DNA of 64,000 bases from Myxococcales bacterium (GCA_012959805.1 DUCN01000057.1:38807-102806); one strand, 5' to 3'; positions 8,265 through 17,808 are shown, counted from the first letter of the stretch. Notes: generated by a model from the letters alone, not told the origin. Numbers and translations are program-made.

Positions 8265-11134
8265 TGGAGCAAGCACCCTCCATAGATGAGCACCTCTCGA
8301 GACAACCGGGCGAGCCCGAGGAGTTGGTTCGTGCCGTCCCCGCCATCGTGAAGGCTTATCTCGCCGAAGTTCGTGAGCACCTGGAATGGCTGCATTGTTC
8401 GCCGAATCCGCCGGGCCTGGCAACGTCGGACGCGCCTGTCGTTCGAGTCAGCCAGCCGGGCTCCGGGCGGCGTGTGAACGAGGCCAACTCGGATCTCATG
8501 GATCGCATGATCCGCCGACTCTACGACCTCGCGGAGGAAGTGCATCGCGCCAGAGGCGGAGACGTCGATGCGGATATCGCAGTGATCGCCGTTGGTGGCT
8601 ACGCCCGACGTGAAATGTCGATTCATTCCGACGTCGACATTCTGATTCTCTATCGCGAAGAACTCACTGGCTTTGTCGAGCATATTTCAGAGAGATTGCA
8701 GTATTGGCTCTGGGACGCCGGACTGACGGTCGGTTGCGCAACACGAACATTGGAGGAGACCGTCTCTCTCGGCCTCGAAGACGTGACGGTGAGGACAGCG
8801 GTCTTGACCGCCCGCTTTCTTTGCGGAGACGGGGAGTTCTTTCACGTCTTTGCGGATCGAATTCGTGACGAGCTCCTCCCGGATCCCACCGCATTCGTCA
8901 TCGAGCAGCAGGAGCTGATGCGTGAGCGCCAAATGGAATACGGCGATTCCCTCTACCTGCTTCAGCCTAATGTGAAGGAGGGTGTCGGGACTCTCCGCGA
9001 CTATCACACTGCCTATTGGGTGGCACGGGGAACCCAGCCCAGCGTTCGAAACGTGGATGATCTTCTTCATTTCGGACTCCTGACCGAATCCGAGATGGAT
9101 GACTATAAGGAGGCGCTCGATTTCTTTTGGCGGACTCGGAACGAGTTACATCGAATCGCAAAGCGCGCGAATGACCAGATGAGCTTCGAACTCCAGGAGG
9201 AGGTCAGCGAAGCATTAGGTTATGGCTCGATGGCTGCAGCCTTCGAGAAGGCTGCAGCCGCTCAACATCGCCGGTCTCAGGGCGATGGGGAGACACTGGC
9301 GGACCTTCGATTCGAGCCGGACAACCCGGATCTGCCCGTCGAGCGCTTCATGCGCGATTACTATCGGCATGCCCGTGCCATCAAATCCTATTCGGAATTG
9401 GTGATCGATCAGTGTGCCACGCGAGCCCTTAACAGTTCATCCGATCATTCGGATCAGGATGTCGACGTGGAGCTCGAGGACGGCTTTTATCTGGCCAATC
9501 ATCAACTGGCCATTCCGCATGCCTCGCACCTCCGTGAACAGCCTATTCGCCTTTTGCGCGCATACGAAGTGGCGCAGGCGCACCAGGTCAGCCTGTCGCG
9601 CATCGCCGAGCGATTGATTCGAGAGAACCTGTATCTTTTGGACGATGAGCTTCGATCATCGAAAGAAGTCTCCGAGATGTTCATGCGGATGCTCGACAGC
9701 GAGACGCGCGTCATGCGTACGCTGATGTCGATGAACGATGTTGGACTGCTTTCGCAGCTGATGCCGGAATGGGCACATATCGTTTGTCGCTGGCAGCATG
9801 TCATCTACCACACGTATACGGTCGACGTGCATTCAATCTTCCTTGTCGAGGAATTGAGACGACTGTGGCGGGGCAAGTACGCGCGAGTGATGCCGGTGCT
9901 GACCGAGCTGATGCAGGAGGTTGGAGATCGGGGCGTGCTCTTCCTTGGCTGTCTGCTGCATGACATCGGCAAAGGCTTTGGTGGGGACCATTCGAGCAAA
10001 GGTGTTGTGAGAGCGATTCCCGCAATCAAGCGCTTGGGTTTGTCTCCTGATCGTTCGGCGCGAGTGCTCTTCATCGTTCAACACCATCTCCTGATGTCCC
10101 ACCTCGCGCAGAGCCGGGATCTTTCGGACGCGAAATTGATTCTCGAATTGGCGCAGATCTGTGGCGACCGCACCAATCTGCGAAACCTTTATCTGGCAAC
10201 CTTCGCGGACATTCGTGCTTCATCGCTCGAGGGTTGGACGGATTGGAAAGGGCAGCTGCTGCGTGAGCTCTATGAACGGACCGCAGAGATGCTCGAGACC
10301 GGAGCCGAACGCCCAGATCAAGCGGTGGCCTTGCTCGAAGCTCGGGTCGAGCGTCGGCGAGACGGAGCGCGCGAGGAACTCATGCGACTGGGGGTGGGTG
10401 AGGGCAAGATCGCCTCGCTTTTCGCGGCGCTTCCTCGACGTTATTTCCTGTCCCACACCCCACGGCAAATTGCGCGCCATGCTCAGGTCGTGCTGCGCTT
10501 CGGCGATGGGACGCGTTTGGCGATCGCCAATCGTGACATGAAGGGTGGATTCACAGAATTCATCCTCTGCACGAGCGATGTTCATGGGTTGTATAGCCAG
10601 GTTGCCGGGGTAATGACGGCTTGTGGACTCGATATCCTGGGTTCCCACGTGTACACGACGACGGGTGGGCTGGCTTTAGAGATCTATCGAACACGCACTC
10701 CTCGAGGTGGCCCCGAAGAGCGGAGCATTCTCTGGGCTGAAGTTGAATCAACACTTGATGCGGTACTCGGAGGCGAGGCTCGGGTGGAAGAATTGGTGCG
10801 CCGGCGGCGGCGACCCGTCGGAACGGCGAGGCTTCCGAGTCGCAAGGACGCGCGGGTACTTGTCTCCAATACTGAATCCGAGTTCTATACACTTGTCGAT
10901 GTCATCGCCGATGATCGGCTCGGACTTCTCTACGATGCGACCCGGACGATCGGTGAGCACGGCTTTGAGATCTACATCTCAAAGGCGGCGACGATTAAAG
11001 ACCAGGTGACCGACACCTTTTATCTCAAGGATCGAAACGGCAAGAAGATCAAAAATTCTAATGATTTGGACCGACTGCGTGAGGCATTGCTCGAAGCAGT
11101 TGATTCCGAGGTCGAGGGTCGCACTCGTGGCTGA
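8264..11134 (+). CDS. glnD: Bifunctional uridylyltransferase/uridylyl-removing enzyme GlnD
   Basis: GlnD senses glutamine and adds or removes UMP from PII proteins, the top of the nitrogen-control cascade. The 956-residue protein has the nucleotidyltransferase signature GGYARREMSIHSDVDILIL near residue 111, then the GlnD PII-transferase helical domain. An HD hydrolase domain follows (HTYTVDVHS near 515, LLHDIGKG near 565). Two ACT domains at about 765-840 and 875-950 would bind glutamine. ATG 8264 overlaps the amiC stop; a TTG one codon earlier (8261) is also possible. Length is a little above the 860-930 typical of the family, partly from an N-terminal extension. Confidence 0.95.
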   Translation: MEQAPSIDEHLSRQPGEPEELVRAVPAIVKAYLAEVREHLEWLHCSPNPPGLATSDAPVVRVSQPGSGRRVNEANSDLMDRMIRRLYDLAEEVHRARGGDVDADIAVIAVGGYARREMSIHSDVDILILYREELTGFVEHISERLQYWLWDAGLTVGCATRTLEETVSLGLEDVTVRTAVLTARFLCGDGEFFHVFADRIRDELLPDPTAFVIEQQELMRERQMEYGDSLYLLQPNVKEGVGTLRDYHTAYWVARGTQPSVRNVDDLLHFGLLTESEMDDYKEALDFFWRTRNELHRIAKRANDQMSFELQEEVSEALGYGSMAAAFEKAAAAQHRRSQGDGETLADLRFEPDNPDLPVERFMRDYYRHARAIKSYSELVIDQCATRALNSSSDHSDQDVDVELEDGFYLANHQLAIPHASHLREQPIRLLRAYEVAQAHQVSLSRIAERLIRENLYLLDDELRSSKEVSEMFMRMLDSETRVMRTLMSMNDVGLLSQLMPEWAHIVCRWQHVIYHTYTVDVHSIFLVEELRRLWRGKYARVMPVLTELMQEVGDRGVLFLGCLLHDIGKGFGGDHSSKGVVRAIPAIKRLGLSPDRSARVLFIVQHHLLMSHLAQSRDLSDAKLILELAQICGDRTNLRNLYLATFADIRASSLEGWTDWKGQLLRELYERTAEMLETGAERPDQAVALLEARVERRRDGAREELMRLGVGEGKIASLFAALPRRYFLSHTPRQIARHAQVVLRFGDGTRLAIANRDMKGGFTEFILCTSDVHGLYSQVAGVMTACGLDILGSHVYTTTGGLALEIYRTRTPRGGPEERSILWAEVESTLDAVLGGEARVEELVRRRRRPVGTARLPSRKDARVLVSNTESEFYTLVDVIADDRLGLLYDATRTIGEHGFEIYISKAATIKDQVTDTFYLKDRNGKKIKNSNDLDRLREALLEAVDSEVEGRTRG

Positions 11135-12089
11135 CACCGTAAACAAATCGACCGGAGTCATTCCGCCGCCGAGTCCCCTCGAAGAACTATGCGACGCATT
11201 CCTGACGCGACTGGCCGTGGAAGAGGGGCTGTCGCCTCGGACGGTCGAGGCCTACTCAGGAGATCTCCGGCATCTGCGAATGCATCTGGCGATGGGAAAA
11301 GTCGAGCGTGTTGATCAAATTACACGGCGCGACCTATCGGCCTTTGCGTCCTACCTCGACGAGCGAGGTTTGGCGGCGAGTTCTCGCGCGCGGGCGCTGG
11401 TCTCTGTTAGGCGGCTATTGCGCTTTGCCCAAGAGCGAGGGGAGATCGATGCCGATCCTCTCGAAGGGCTCGAGTCTCCGAAGATGTCTCACACGCTGCC
11501 GCGAATCTTATGCCAAGAGGAAACGGAGGCTCTGATTGAGGCTGCGCGCACCGGGGATCCACTGGGCCTGCGGGACGTGGCGATGCTTGAGATGCTTTAC
11601 GGCGCCGGGCTGCGGGTCTCTGAATTGGTCGGGCTGCCCTTCGAATCCGTAGACCTACGATCGTTCCTGTTGCGTGTGATTGGCAAGGGGAACAAGGAGC
11701 GGGTTGTTCCGATGGGAGAAGTCGCAGCGAGCGCGCTAAAGACCTATCTCTATGAGGGAAGACCGCTGCTTCTCAGAGGCCGGGAGGATCGAGACCGTGC
11801 CGTCTTCCTTTCGCGCAGGGGCAGGCGAATGACACGCCAGAATTTCTTTCTGAGAATTCGGCAGCATGCCCAAAAAGCGGGCATCCCAAGTGAACGGGTC
11901 TCGCCCCATGTTCTTCGTCACGCGTTCGCGACGGACTTGCTGGAAGGCGGCGCGGACCTTCGTGCGATTCAGACGATGCTTGGCCACGCGGATCTCTCGA
12001 CGACAGAAATCTATACCCATGTGAGTCGGACGAAGCTGCGCGACACCGTGGAATCAAGGCACCCGCGCGGGTCGGCGGCAAACCGGTGA
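11127..12089 (+). CDS. xerD: Tyrosine recombinase XerD
   Basis: Site-specific recombinase that resolves chromosome dimers at dif together with XerC. With the GTG at 11127, which overlaps the glnD stop by eight bases, the protein has 320 residues, the usual Xer size; an ATG 66 bases upstream would add a glnD-overlapping extension and is less likely. The SAM-like core-binding domain is at residues 10-95. The catalytic domain carries the Arg of GAGLRVSEL, Lys of GKGNKERVVP, the HVLRH box, the His of GHADLST and the Tyr nucleophile of TEIYTH. The linker SPKMSHTLPRIL resembles XerD more than XerC. Confidence 0.9.
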   Translation: MADTVNKSTGVIPPPSPLEELCDAFLTRLAVEEGLSPRTVEAYSGDLRHLRMHLAMGKVERVDQITRRDLSAFASYLDERGLAASSRARALVSVRRLLRFAQERGEIDADPLEGLESPKMSHTLPRILCQEETEALIEAARTGDPLGLRDVAMLEMLYGAGLRVSELVGLPFESVDLRSFLLRVIGKGNKERVVPMGEVAASALKTYLYEGRPLLLRGREDRDRAVFLSRRGRRMTRQNFFLRIRQHAQKAGIPSERVSPHVLRHAFATDLLEGGADLRAIQTMLGHADLSTTEIYTHVSRTKLRDTVESRHPRGSAANR

Positions 12090-13489
12090 AACGCAGTCTG
12101 AGTATGAATGAGATACTCGCTTCGCTGCCGGATGCGACTGGCGAGCTTCTTTTACGCGTCGTTCGGGCAGGCCAGTCCCAAGTCACGCCGATTCATCTCG
12201 TCGGGGGGCCGATTCGCGATCTCCTGCTTGGACGATCCGTGGTCGATGTCGATCTTGTCGTGGATGGGGATGTTCACGCACTCGGCGACGCAGTGGCGCG
12301 GGAGACCGTCGATGGGGAAATCGAGATCGAGGCGCACGATCGCTTTGGAACACTCCGGATTCGGTCCTCCGAGGCGCGCTTGGATCTTGCAAAACTTCGA
12401 ACCGAAACTTATGCGGCGCCGGGAGCGCTGCCCGAGGTAGCGGTCGGAAGCCTCGATGAGGACCTTCTGCGTCGGGATTTCAGCGTGAACGCCATGGTCT
12501 GCCTGCTCGATTCGGAGGAGCCTGGAAGGGCGGTTCCGATTGTCGATATGTTAGGTGGCCTAGCGGATCTACATGGGCGAAAACTTCGCATCTTGCATTC
12601 ACGCAGTTTTCACGACGATCCAACCCGGGCATTTAGGGCCGCCCGATTGGCCGCCCGATTGGGCTTTTCACTGGATCGGAAGTCGCGTAGTTCGCTGCGC
12701 GATGCCTTGCGCGACGGGGCTTTTGGCGCGGTCAGTGGCGAGCGATGGCGCCGAGAACTTCAACAGACTTTCGAGGAAGCCGAGCGTGGCGTGCATGTGG
12801 GTCATGTCTTGAAGTCACTCTCGAATTGGCATGTCTTGACGGCGCTCGAGCCGGGCTTGCAGTTCGGGGCGGACCGACTGGTTCCTCTGCGACGTCTGTC
12901 CAGGGCGATCGCCAATCCGGAGTGGACGGCTCCGCGCTGGCGTCCCTGGTTGGCCGGTCTTTCGATTTGGTTGGCTCCTCTTCCCGCCGCACTGCGCCGA
13001 CGGACGCTCGAGCGGTTCTCGATTCGCGGCGAGCAGGCAAAGCGGATCGTGCAGTTTGGCCGGGACGCCGAGCGTACGCTTCGAAGCCTGACCAAAGCGA
13101 GGGGGCGTGGTGCGGTGGATGCCATCCTCTCGGATCTTCCCGAGGAGACTGTTCAAGCTCTTCATGCCCTCGCAGATGTCTCTGTGCGGCGCCGGATACT
13201 GCGGTGGGGTGCCGAAGATCGCCGCCGTCGCTCGCCGGTGGGCGGTGGCGAAATCGCTGAATTAGGCTTGTCCGGACCAGATGTTGGGCGCGCATTGGCA
13301 CGCATTCGGGCGGGTTTTCTGGATGGCGAAATTGCGAATCGGGAGGAAGCGCTGGCCCTCGCGGAAGAAATCGCTAAACGGGTCCACCGCAGACGGCAGA
13401 CCGACGGAAAGAAGGCTTCTGGGCGCAGAAGAGTTGCCCGTCGAAGCACGATCACGGATACTGTCGCCGACGGTCGGCCACCAGACTGA
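12086..13489 (+). CDS. CCA/poly(A) polymerase-type nucleotidyltransferase
   Basis: A 467-residue class II nucleotidyltransferase of the tRNA-CCA / poly(A) polymerase family. The head domain has VGGPIRD (about residue 38) and the metal-binding DVDLVVDGD, then RRDF and the DPTRAFRAARLAARLGF flexible-loop/ATP-binding region near 170-190. The neck and body follow, and the C-terminus is arginine-rich. No HD domain is visible. A second member with an HD domain lies at 23703, so the two probably divide labour (CCA addition, CC- or A-addition, or polyadenylation); which is which cannot be told here. The GTG start overlaps the xerD stop (GTGA). Confidence 0.82.
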   Translation: MKRSLSMNEILASLPDATGELLLRVVRAGQSQVTPIHLVGGPIRDLLLGRSVVDVDLVVDGDVHALGDAVARETVDGEIEIEAHDRFGTLRIRSSEARLDLAKLRTETYAAPGALPEVAVGSLDEDLLRRDFSVNAMVCLLDSEEPGRAVPIVDMLGGLADLHGRKLRILHSRSFHDDPTRAFRAARLAARLGFSLDRKSRSSLRDALRDGAFGAVSGERWRRELQQTFEEAERGVHVGHVLKSLSNWHVLTALEPGLQFGADRLVPLRRLSRAIANPEWTAPRWRPWLAGLSIWLAPLPAALRRRTLERFSIRGEQAKRIVQFGRDAERTLRSLTKARGRGAVDAILSDLPEETVQALHALADVSVRRRILRWGAEDRRRRSPVGGGEIAELGLSGPDVGRALARIRAGFLDGEIANREEALALAEEIAKRVHRRRQTDGKKASGRRRVARRSTITDTVADGRPPD

Positions 13490-13592
13490 GTTCTGAACAC
13501 TGAATGAGGTCATCGCTGTTCGTCTCGGCCCGTTCGCGGACCTCCCCCCAGGCATCAGGAAGCTAGGAATATTGCGTTATGGCCGGTAGCCG

Positions 13593-14456
13593 ATGAGTGC
13601 ACGGGAATGGACTGCGACGAGCGCGCTTGAAGACCTCGGCGAGGAGCCGAGTGAGCGGACCGATGGCCTGGATGGCTACTCGGTCAAGGTTTCCGTCTTC
13701 GAGGGCCCCCTCGATCTGTTATTGCATCTGATTCGCCAGAACGAAGTCGATATCACCGATATCCCGATTTCCCGGATTGCCGCGCAATATCTCGAAACCA
13801 TCGAATTGATGGAAGGGCTGAATCTCGACGTTGCCGCCGAATATCTAGTCATGGCGGCCACGCTGGCTCTGATCAAGAGCCGAATGCTGTTGCCCGACGA
13901 ATCCCATGAAGAGGAAGAGGGAACGGATCCGCGCGCGGACCTGGTCCGACGCCTCCTCGAATACCAGCGATTCAAGGAGGCCGCGAATACGCTTTCGAAG
14001 CGTCGGCTTCTCGGACGTGACGTCTTCAGTGTCATCGGCCCCGGCCCCGAAAAAACACCGCAGGGTGAACGCGAACTCGAGGTCGGACTATTCGAGCTAG
14101 TGGCCGCTTTTCGCGACGTGCTCGACCAATCAAAATTGCTCTCCTTGAAGCATGAGATCGAGACCGAACACATCACCGTTCGCGAGCGGATGATGGTCGT
14201 GATGGATTTGCTCGAAGCCCACGAGTCGATCGAGTTCATGCGAATCTTCGAGTCACCGGATCGCGATGGTCCGGTGAGCCGGCCGGTTCTGGTTGCGACG
14301 TTCCTGGCGATCCTGGAACTGGCTAGGCTATCCGCACTGCGTATCTACCAAGGTCTATCGGAACGAGAAACGCCCGAAGGCCCCATTCGGATTCGGCAAG
14401 CGACCCCGGATACGGGCGATCCGAATTGGCGAGAGCGCATTGCAGAATCGATGTAG
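13593..14456 (+). CDS. scpA: Segregation and condensation protein ScpA
   Basis: ScpA is the kleisin that, with ScpB and SMC, forms the bacterial condensin for chromosome compaction and segregation. The 287-residue product has a non-conserved N-terminal 25 residues, then the N-terminal kleisin motif VFEGPLDLLLHLI, and LVMAATLALIKSRMLLP, characteristic of the family. The C-terminal winged-helix part contains VATFLAILELARL. The ATG at 13593 has no strong ribosome-binding site; the Arg-Glu-rich first residues leave room for a later start. A 103-base gap separates it from the upstream gene. scpB follows, which confirms the assignment. Confidence 0.92.
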   Translation: MSAREWTATSALEDLGEEPSERTDGLDGYSVKVSVFEGPLDLLLHLIRQNEVDITDIPISRIAAQYLETIELMEGLNLDVAAEYLVMAATLALIKSRMLLPDESHEEEEGTDPRADLVRRLLEYQRFKEAANTLSKRRLLGRDVFSVIGPGPEKTPQGERELEVGLFELVAAFRDVLDQSKLLSLKHEIETEHITVRERMMVVMDLLEAHESIEFMRIFESPDRDGPVSRPVLVATFLAILELARLSALRIYQGLSERETPEGPIRIRQATPDTGDPNWRERIAESM

Positions 14457-14470
14457 ATCATGATTGTCTT

Positions 14471-14524
14471 CAACATTCAAGACCCTCCAAACGTTCAAGA
14501 CTGCCCAAATGTTCAAGACTGTCC
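14471..14524 (+). repeat. Three tandem imperfect 18-bp repeats between scpA and scpB
   Basis: Three head-to-tail units at 14471-14488, 14489-14506 and 14507-14524 share the core TTCAAGAC and similar flanks, with 3 to 5 changes between units. They start 14 bases after the scpA stop and end 24 bases before the scpB start, so they fill the spacer almost exactly. Confidence 0.75.
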
Positions 14525-14548
14525 GGACCCCGCGACGCAGGAGTCATT

Positions 14549-15382
14549 GTGAGTAGAATGGAATCCAAGGAAAAGCGCAGGATCATCGAGGCTCTGGTGC
14601 TTTCGTCGCCGGAGCCGATTTCGGCGGAAAAACTTGCGGAGATTATTCCTTACTGCAAACCAGGCCAGGCGAAGGATCTCGTCAACGAGCTCAATACGGA
14701 ATACGCCGAGCAAGATCGCGCCTTCGAGATTTGGGAAGTCGCGGGTGGTTTTCAGATTCGAACGCGCGCGGAATTCTCTGGCTATCTTCAGAAGTTGCAA
14801 AAAGAACGAGCCCTACGCTTGTCTCCGGCCGCTCTCGAAACACTCGCGATCATCGCCTATCGCCAGCCGACTACCCGTGCCGAGATCGAGGAGGTCCGGG
14901 GCGTGGATGCCGGCGCAACGGTGCGGAGTCTGCTTGAACGTCATCTGATTCGCATCGCTGGTCAGCGAGAAGTGCCCGGTCGTCCAATGCTCTATGGCAC
15001 GACCCGTCGCTTCCTCGAAGTCTTCGGCATCGAGAATCTGAAGAATCTGCCCTCTCTGCGCGAGTTGGATGAGTTGGCCAAAGAGCAGGGCCTGCTCGAT
15101 CCAGCGGCCGACGAGAACGCCGAGGCGGAGGCGGAGGCGTCAGCCGACGCTATTACGGAAGGGATCGAAGTCGTAGAATCCCCAGAACTTACGGAAACAG
15201 ATTCCGCCGACGTCACTGACGTCGCCGCGGACGCCAGCACAGACGAACTTCGGGAGTTGGATGGCGGGGAACTGACCCAGGCGGACGAGATGCCGGACGG
15301 TGAAGCGATCGAGCAGGACGATGCGATCTCGCGGGAGTCGGATGGCAATCTGGCCGACAATGAGGGGTTGACGGAACGTTAG
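14549..15382 (+). CDS. scpB: Segregation and condensation protein ScpB, with acidic tail
   Basis: ScpB is the winged-helix partner of ScpA in the SMC condensin. I choose the GTG at 14549 because AGGAG sits five bases before it; an ATG three codons later is the alternative. The 277-residue product has the two winged helices at residues 5-175 with KRRIIEALVLSS, TLAIIAYRQPTTRAEIEEVRG and RPMLYGTTRRFLEVFG, all family hallmarks. From about residue 185 there is a roughly 90-residue tail dominated by Glu, Asp and Ala, longer than in most ScpB. Such tails are seen in some deltaproteobacterial ScpB proteins; its role is unknown. Confidence 0.92.
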   Translation: MSRMESKEKRRIIEALVLSSPEPISAEKLAEIIPYCKPGQAKDLVNELNTEYAEQDRAFEIWEVAGGFQIRTRAEFSGYLQKLQKERALRLSPAALETLAIIAYRQPTTRAEIEEVRGVDAGATVRSLLERHLIRIAGQREVPGRPMLYGTTRRFLEVFGIENLKNLPSLRELDELAKEQGLLDPAADENAEAEAEASADAITEGIEVVESPELTETDSADVTDVAADASTDELRELDGGELTQADEMPDGEAIEQDDAISRESDGNLADNEGLTER

Positions 15383-15386
15383 TCTG

Positions 15387-16376
15387 ATGCCTCACGGAAA
15401 ATCTCCCAAACATACTCGCAAGGCCCGCAGCAAAAGTTCTGCGGCCAACAAGAGGGGCCAGGGGCCGGCGCGCAAGAAGCTTGGCTCGGACGACAGGGCT
15501 GCGTCCGGCGTCGGTGGCGCTGCGTCGGTAGGACAGTCCACCCCGATCGATCGCTCCGTTCGATTGCAGAAATTGATTGCGGGGGCAGGCTTCGGGTCGC
15601 GACGTGATGTCGAGCAATTCATCGTCGATCAGCGAGTAACGGTCAACGGTCGAGTTGTGAATGTTGGGGATCGAGCAGATCCCGGAGTGGACGACATTCG
15701 TCTCGACGGCGAGCGGCTGCTGCGCGAGAAGCCCAGCTATTGGATCCTGAACAAGCCCCGCGGCGTCGTCACGACGGTTCGCGATAACGAGGGTCGCAAG
15801 ACCGTCATCAGCTTGATGCCGAAGAATATTGGTCGGCTCTTTCCGGTGGGTCGTCTCGACCGTGAAACATCGGGCCTCTTGTTGCTGACCAACGACGGCG
15901 ATACCGCCCACGTGCTGCTTCACCCATCATTGGGCAACGAACGTGAATATCGGGTCAGCGTCAAGGGGCACATCGACGCGAAGGCCGTGGGCCGACTCGA
16001 AAAGGGCGTCTCGCTCGAGGATGGGCGGACTTCTCCGGGTCGTGTCAGCAACGTTCGACTTGATCCAGATTCGGGAAACTCGAGTTTTGCCCTCGTCTTG
16101 ATGGAGGGACGGAAGCGTCAGATTCGACGAAGTCTACTCGTGCTGGGATTTCCGGTTCGACGATTGGTTCGTGTGAGGATGGGGCCGCTGCGACTGGGGA
16201 GACTGGCCGTGGGGCAGGCGCGGCCGCTTCGGTCGGAGGAGCGGCGGAGCTTGTTGATGCACGCCGAGAAGCTTCGGGATGCGCCAAAGTCCTCGAAGAA
16301 CAAGTCTCGAGCCGGGCGAGCCCGATCCACTTCAGTTCAGCGAACAGTGAGCTCCAAGAAGGGCACCAGAAAATAG
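15387..16376 (+). CDS. rluB: 23S rRNA pseudouridine synthase, RluB/RsuA family
   Basis: Converts a uridine of large-subunit rRNA (U2605 in E. coli for RluB) to pseudouridine. The 329-residue protein starts four bases after scpB. It has a basic N-terminal 50 residues, an S4 RNA-binding domain (about 55-105, RLQKLIAGAGFGSRRDVE), then the catalytic domain with the Asp of GRLDRETSGLLLLTNDG near residue 157 and EGRKRQIRRS. The C-terminal 40 residues are Lys/Arg/Ser rich. RluB is usual next to scpA-scpB in many genomes, which supports RluB over RsuA or RluE. Confidence 0.9.
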   Translation: MPHGKSPKHTRKARSKSSAANKRGQGPARKKLGSDDRAASGVGGAASVGQSTPIDRSVRLQKLIAGAGFGSRRDVEQFIVDQRVTVNGRVVNVGDRADPGVDDIRLDGERLLREKPSYWILNKPRGVVTTVRDNEGRKTVISLMPKNIGRLFPVGRLDRETSGLLLLTNDGDTAHVLLHPSLGNEREYRVSVKGHIDAKAVGRLEKGVSLEDGRTSPGRVSNVRLDPDSGNSSFALVLMEGRKRQIRRSLLVLGFPVRRLVRVRMGPLRLGRLAVGQARPLRSEERRSLLMHAEKLRDAPKSSKNKSRAGRARSTSVQRTVSSKKGTRK

Positions 16377-16432
16377 AACGCGAGCAGGAGGCCGAGCAGG
16401 AAAGACAGGCCTTGCGGAAAATCTCGTGGCAT
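16337..16432 (-). CDS. Possible 31-residue single-helix membrane protein
   Basis: A short reading frame on the minus strand encodes Met-Pro-Arg-Asp-Phe then a continuous hydrophobic segment (SFLLGLLLAFYFLVPFLEL) and ends TVR. A good purine-rich ribosome-binding site (AAGGAAGGA) lies about nine bases before the ATG. The ORF overlaps the last 40 bases of rluB in the convergent direction. I do not recognise a family. A hydrophobic helix with N-terminal charge and a strong Shine-Dalgarno is more than expected by chance, but the frame is short and could be spurious. Confidence 0.35.
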   Translation of the reverse strand: MPRDFPQGLSFLLGLLLAFYFLVPFLELTVR

Positions 16433-16764
16433 CGCGATCGATCCTTCCTTTCTGTGCTTACGTTCGAGGCCGACCGAGGGTCCCGTCGATCGGACATCTT
16501 TCTAATTTCTTCTTCTTCTCTTTTCTTCAAGAGCAAGAATCGTGCAAACGCTCGCGATACGCGCGGCTCGTTTCTCGACCGGCTGAATGAGTTGCCGGCA
16601 CCCAGCGTTGACGCTGAATCTGCCGCTCAATTGCCGCTGTTGTCGTGGCTAGGCTGCGGGACTTGAGGCTTCCCGGGTGGAAACAAAGTCTCCACCAATG
16701 GAAGTTCTAAGACCGGCCGGAAGACGCCGGCCATGTCATCGGGGCGACTTCGCCGAATGCCGAA
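16433..16764. other. Intergenic region between convergent rluB and DUF368 gene
   Basis: No convincing gene was found. A GGCCGG/CCGGCC stem with a six-base loop at 16715-16732 lies just downstream of the DUF368 gene on the minus strand and is followed there by GGTCTTAG, so it may be a weak terminator for that gene. A pyrimidine-rich stretch (16501-16526) is the only other notable element. Confidence 0.4.
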
Positions 16765-17808
16765 TCAGGTTGAGCGCTCTTGCTCTTCCTTGGTGCGATC
16801 GACTCGGGAAACGGCCCAGGTGAGGAGAATACCGAGGGCGATGGCTCCGCCCGTTTCGGCAACTTGGCTGGTGCTCGGACTGAATCGCTCGAGTGGCCAG
16901 TCCTCGACGGGAAATTCTTCGAGTTCCGCTTCCGGAACGAGGATCCCATGGTCCATGAATCCGGGTTCTGGCGCGACGGCCTTCTGAAATGGGTAGAGGC
17001 CAACGACTGCGCCGAGCAGGAGTCCGATCAGGACGCCTAACGTCGCTTTCTCGTACCGAGCCAGCAGCCAGCGAAGGGCGTTGCTGACTCCGACGATGCC
17101 GACCACCACGCCGATTCCGACTGGGATCACAACGTTCATGGAATCCAGGATTCGCGCCAGATCGAATCCGGAAGGACCAATCAGACCAAGCTTGAGTTCG
17201 TCCACTGCCCCGAGAATTGGTTCATATTGGCCGAGGAGCAGCAACAGGTATCCGCCCGAGATTCCGGGCAAAATCATGGCGGAGGCACCGGCTAGGCCAG
17301 AGAGAAGCAGTAGCGGAAAACTCTCAGTGCTCGTCCCCTGTGATTCGGTGCCAAACGCCATGACGACCATGAGAGCGAATGCGATTCCAGCGGCGACCCA
17401 AACGCTTCGTGTGATGGGTTGGGCGAGGCGCCAGACCAGTGGAAGGCCGCCCAGGGTGAGTCCGATAAAGAAGCTGTACATCAGCGGGCGCTGCTCGATG
17501 ACCAACATTCGCGTCGGCCCCGCTAGCCCTCCAATCGCGAGGATGGCAGAGCCGCCGATCGTGGCCAGGATGACGAGCGAGCGAGGCTTGAATCGTAAGA
17601 CCGTGATGTCGGCAATCGCATTAATGAAGCTCGGATAGACGCCGACTGCGAGAAGCATGGTTCCGCCGCTGATTCCCGGGACCAGGTTCGCGAGCCCCAT
17701 CAGGATTCCACCCAGGAGTCCGCGTGGGATGAAGCCTGCGAGGGAAGTTTCCTCGGCATTCGCTTGGATCGATGACTGCGCCTTCAATGAACTCCCCCCC
17801 GACAGCAC
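16765..17808 (-). CDS. DUF368 membrane protein (PopT-like polyprenyl-phosphate transporter)
   Basis: A 347-residue polytopic membrane protein of the DUF368 family. Two inverted halves each carry the family motif: LVPGISGGTM (about residues 43-52) and ILPGISGGYLLLL (about 197-209), with eight or more hydrophobic helices around them. DUF368 proteins (PopT) have been shown to recycle undecaprenyl phosphate across the inner membrane, needed for cell-wall and LPS synthesis; that role is transferred from the family. The start is probably the GTG at 17808. The C-terminal cytoplasmic tail has an acidic loop (PEAELEEFPVEDW) before a last helix. It is transcribed toward rluB. Confidence 0.85.
   Translation of the reverse strand: MLSGGSSLKAQSSIQANAEETSLAGFIPRGLLGGILMGLANLVPGISGGTMLLAVGVYPSFINAIADITVLRFKPRSLVILATIGGSAILAIGGLAGPTRMLVIEQRPLMYSFFIGLTLGGLPLVWRLAQPITRSVWVAAGIAFALMVVMAFGTESQGTSTESFPLLLLSGLAGASAMILPGISGGYLLLLLGQYEPILGAVDELKLGLIGPSGFDLARILDSMNVVIPVGIGVVVGIVGVSNALRWLLARYEKATLGVLIGLLLGAVVGLYPFQKAVAPEPGFMDHGILVPEAELEEFPVEDWPLERFSPSTSQVAETGGAIALGILLTWAVSRVDRTKEEQERST

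Noticed and set aside
16379..16666. Frame read through after rluB in another phase
   Set aside because: It is open by overlap with the rluB end and has no domain; the minus-strand microprotein is a better explanation of the local signal.
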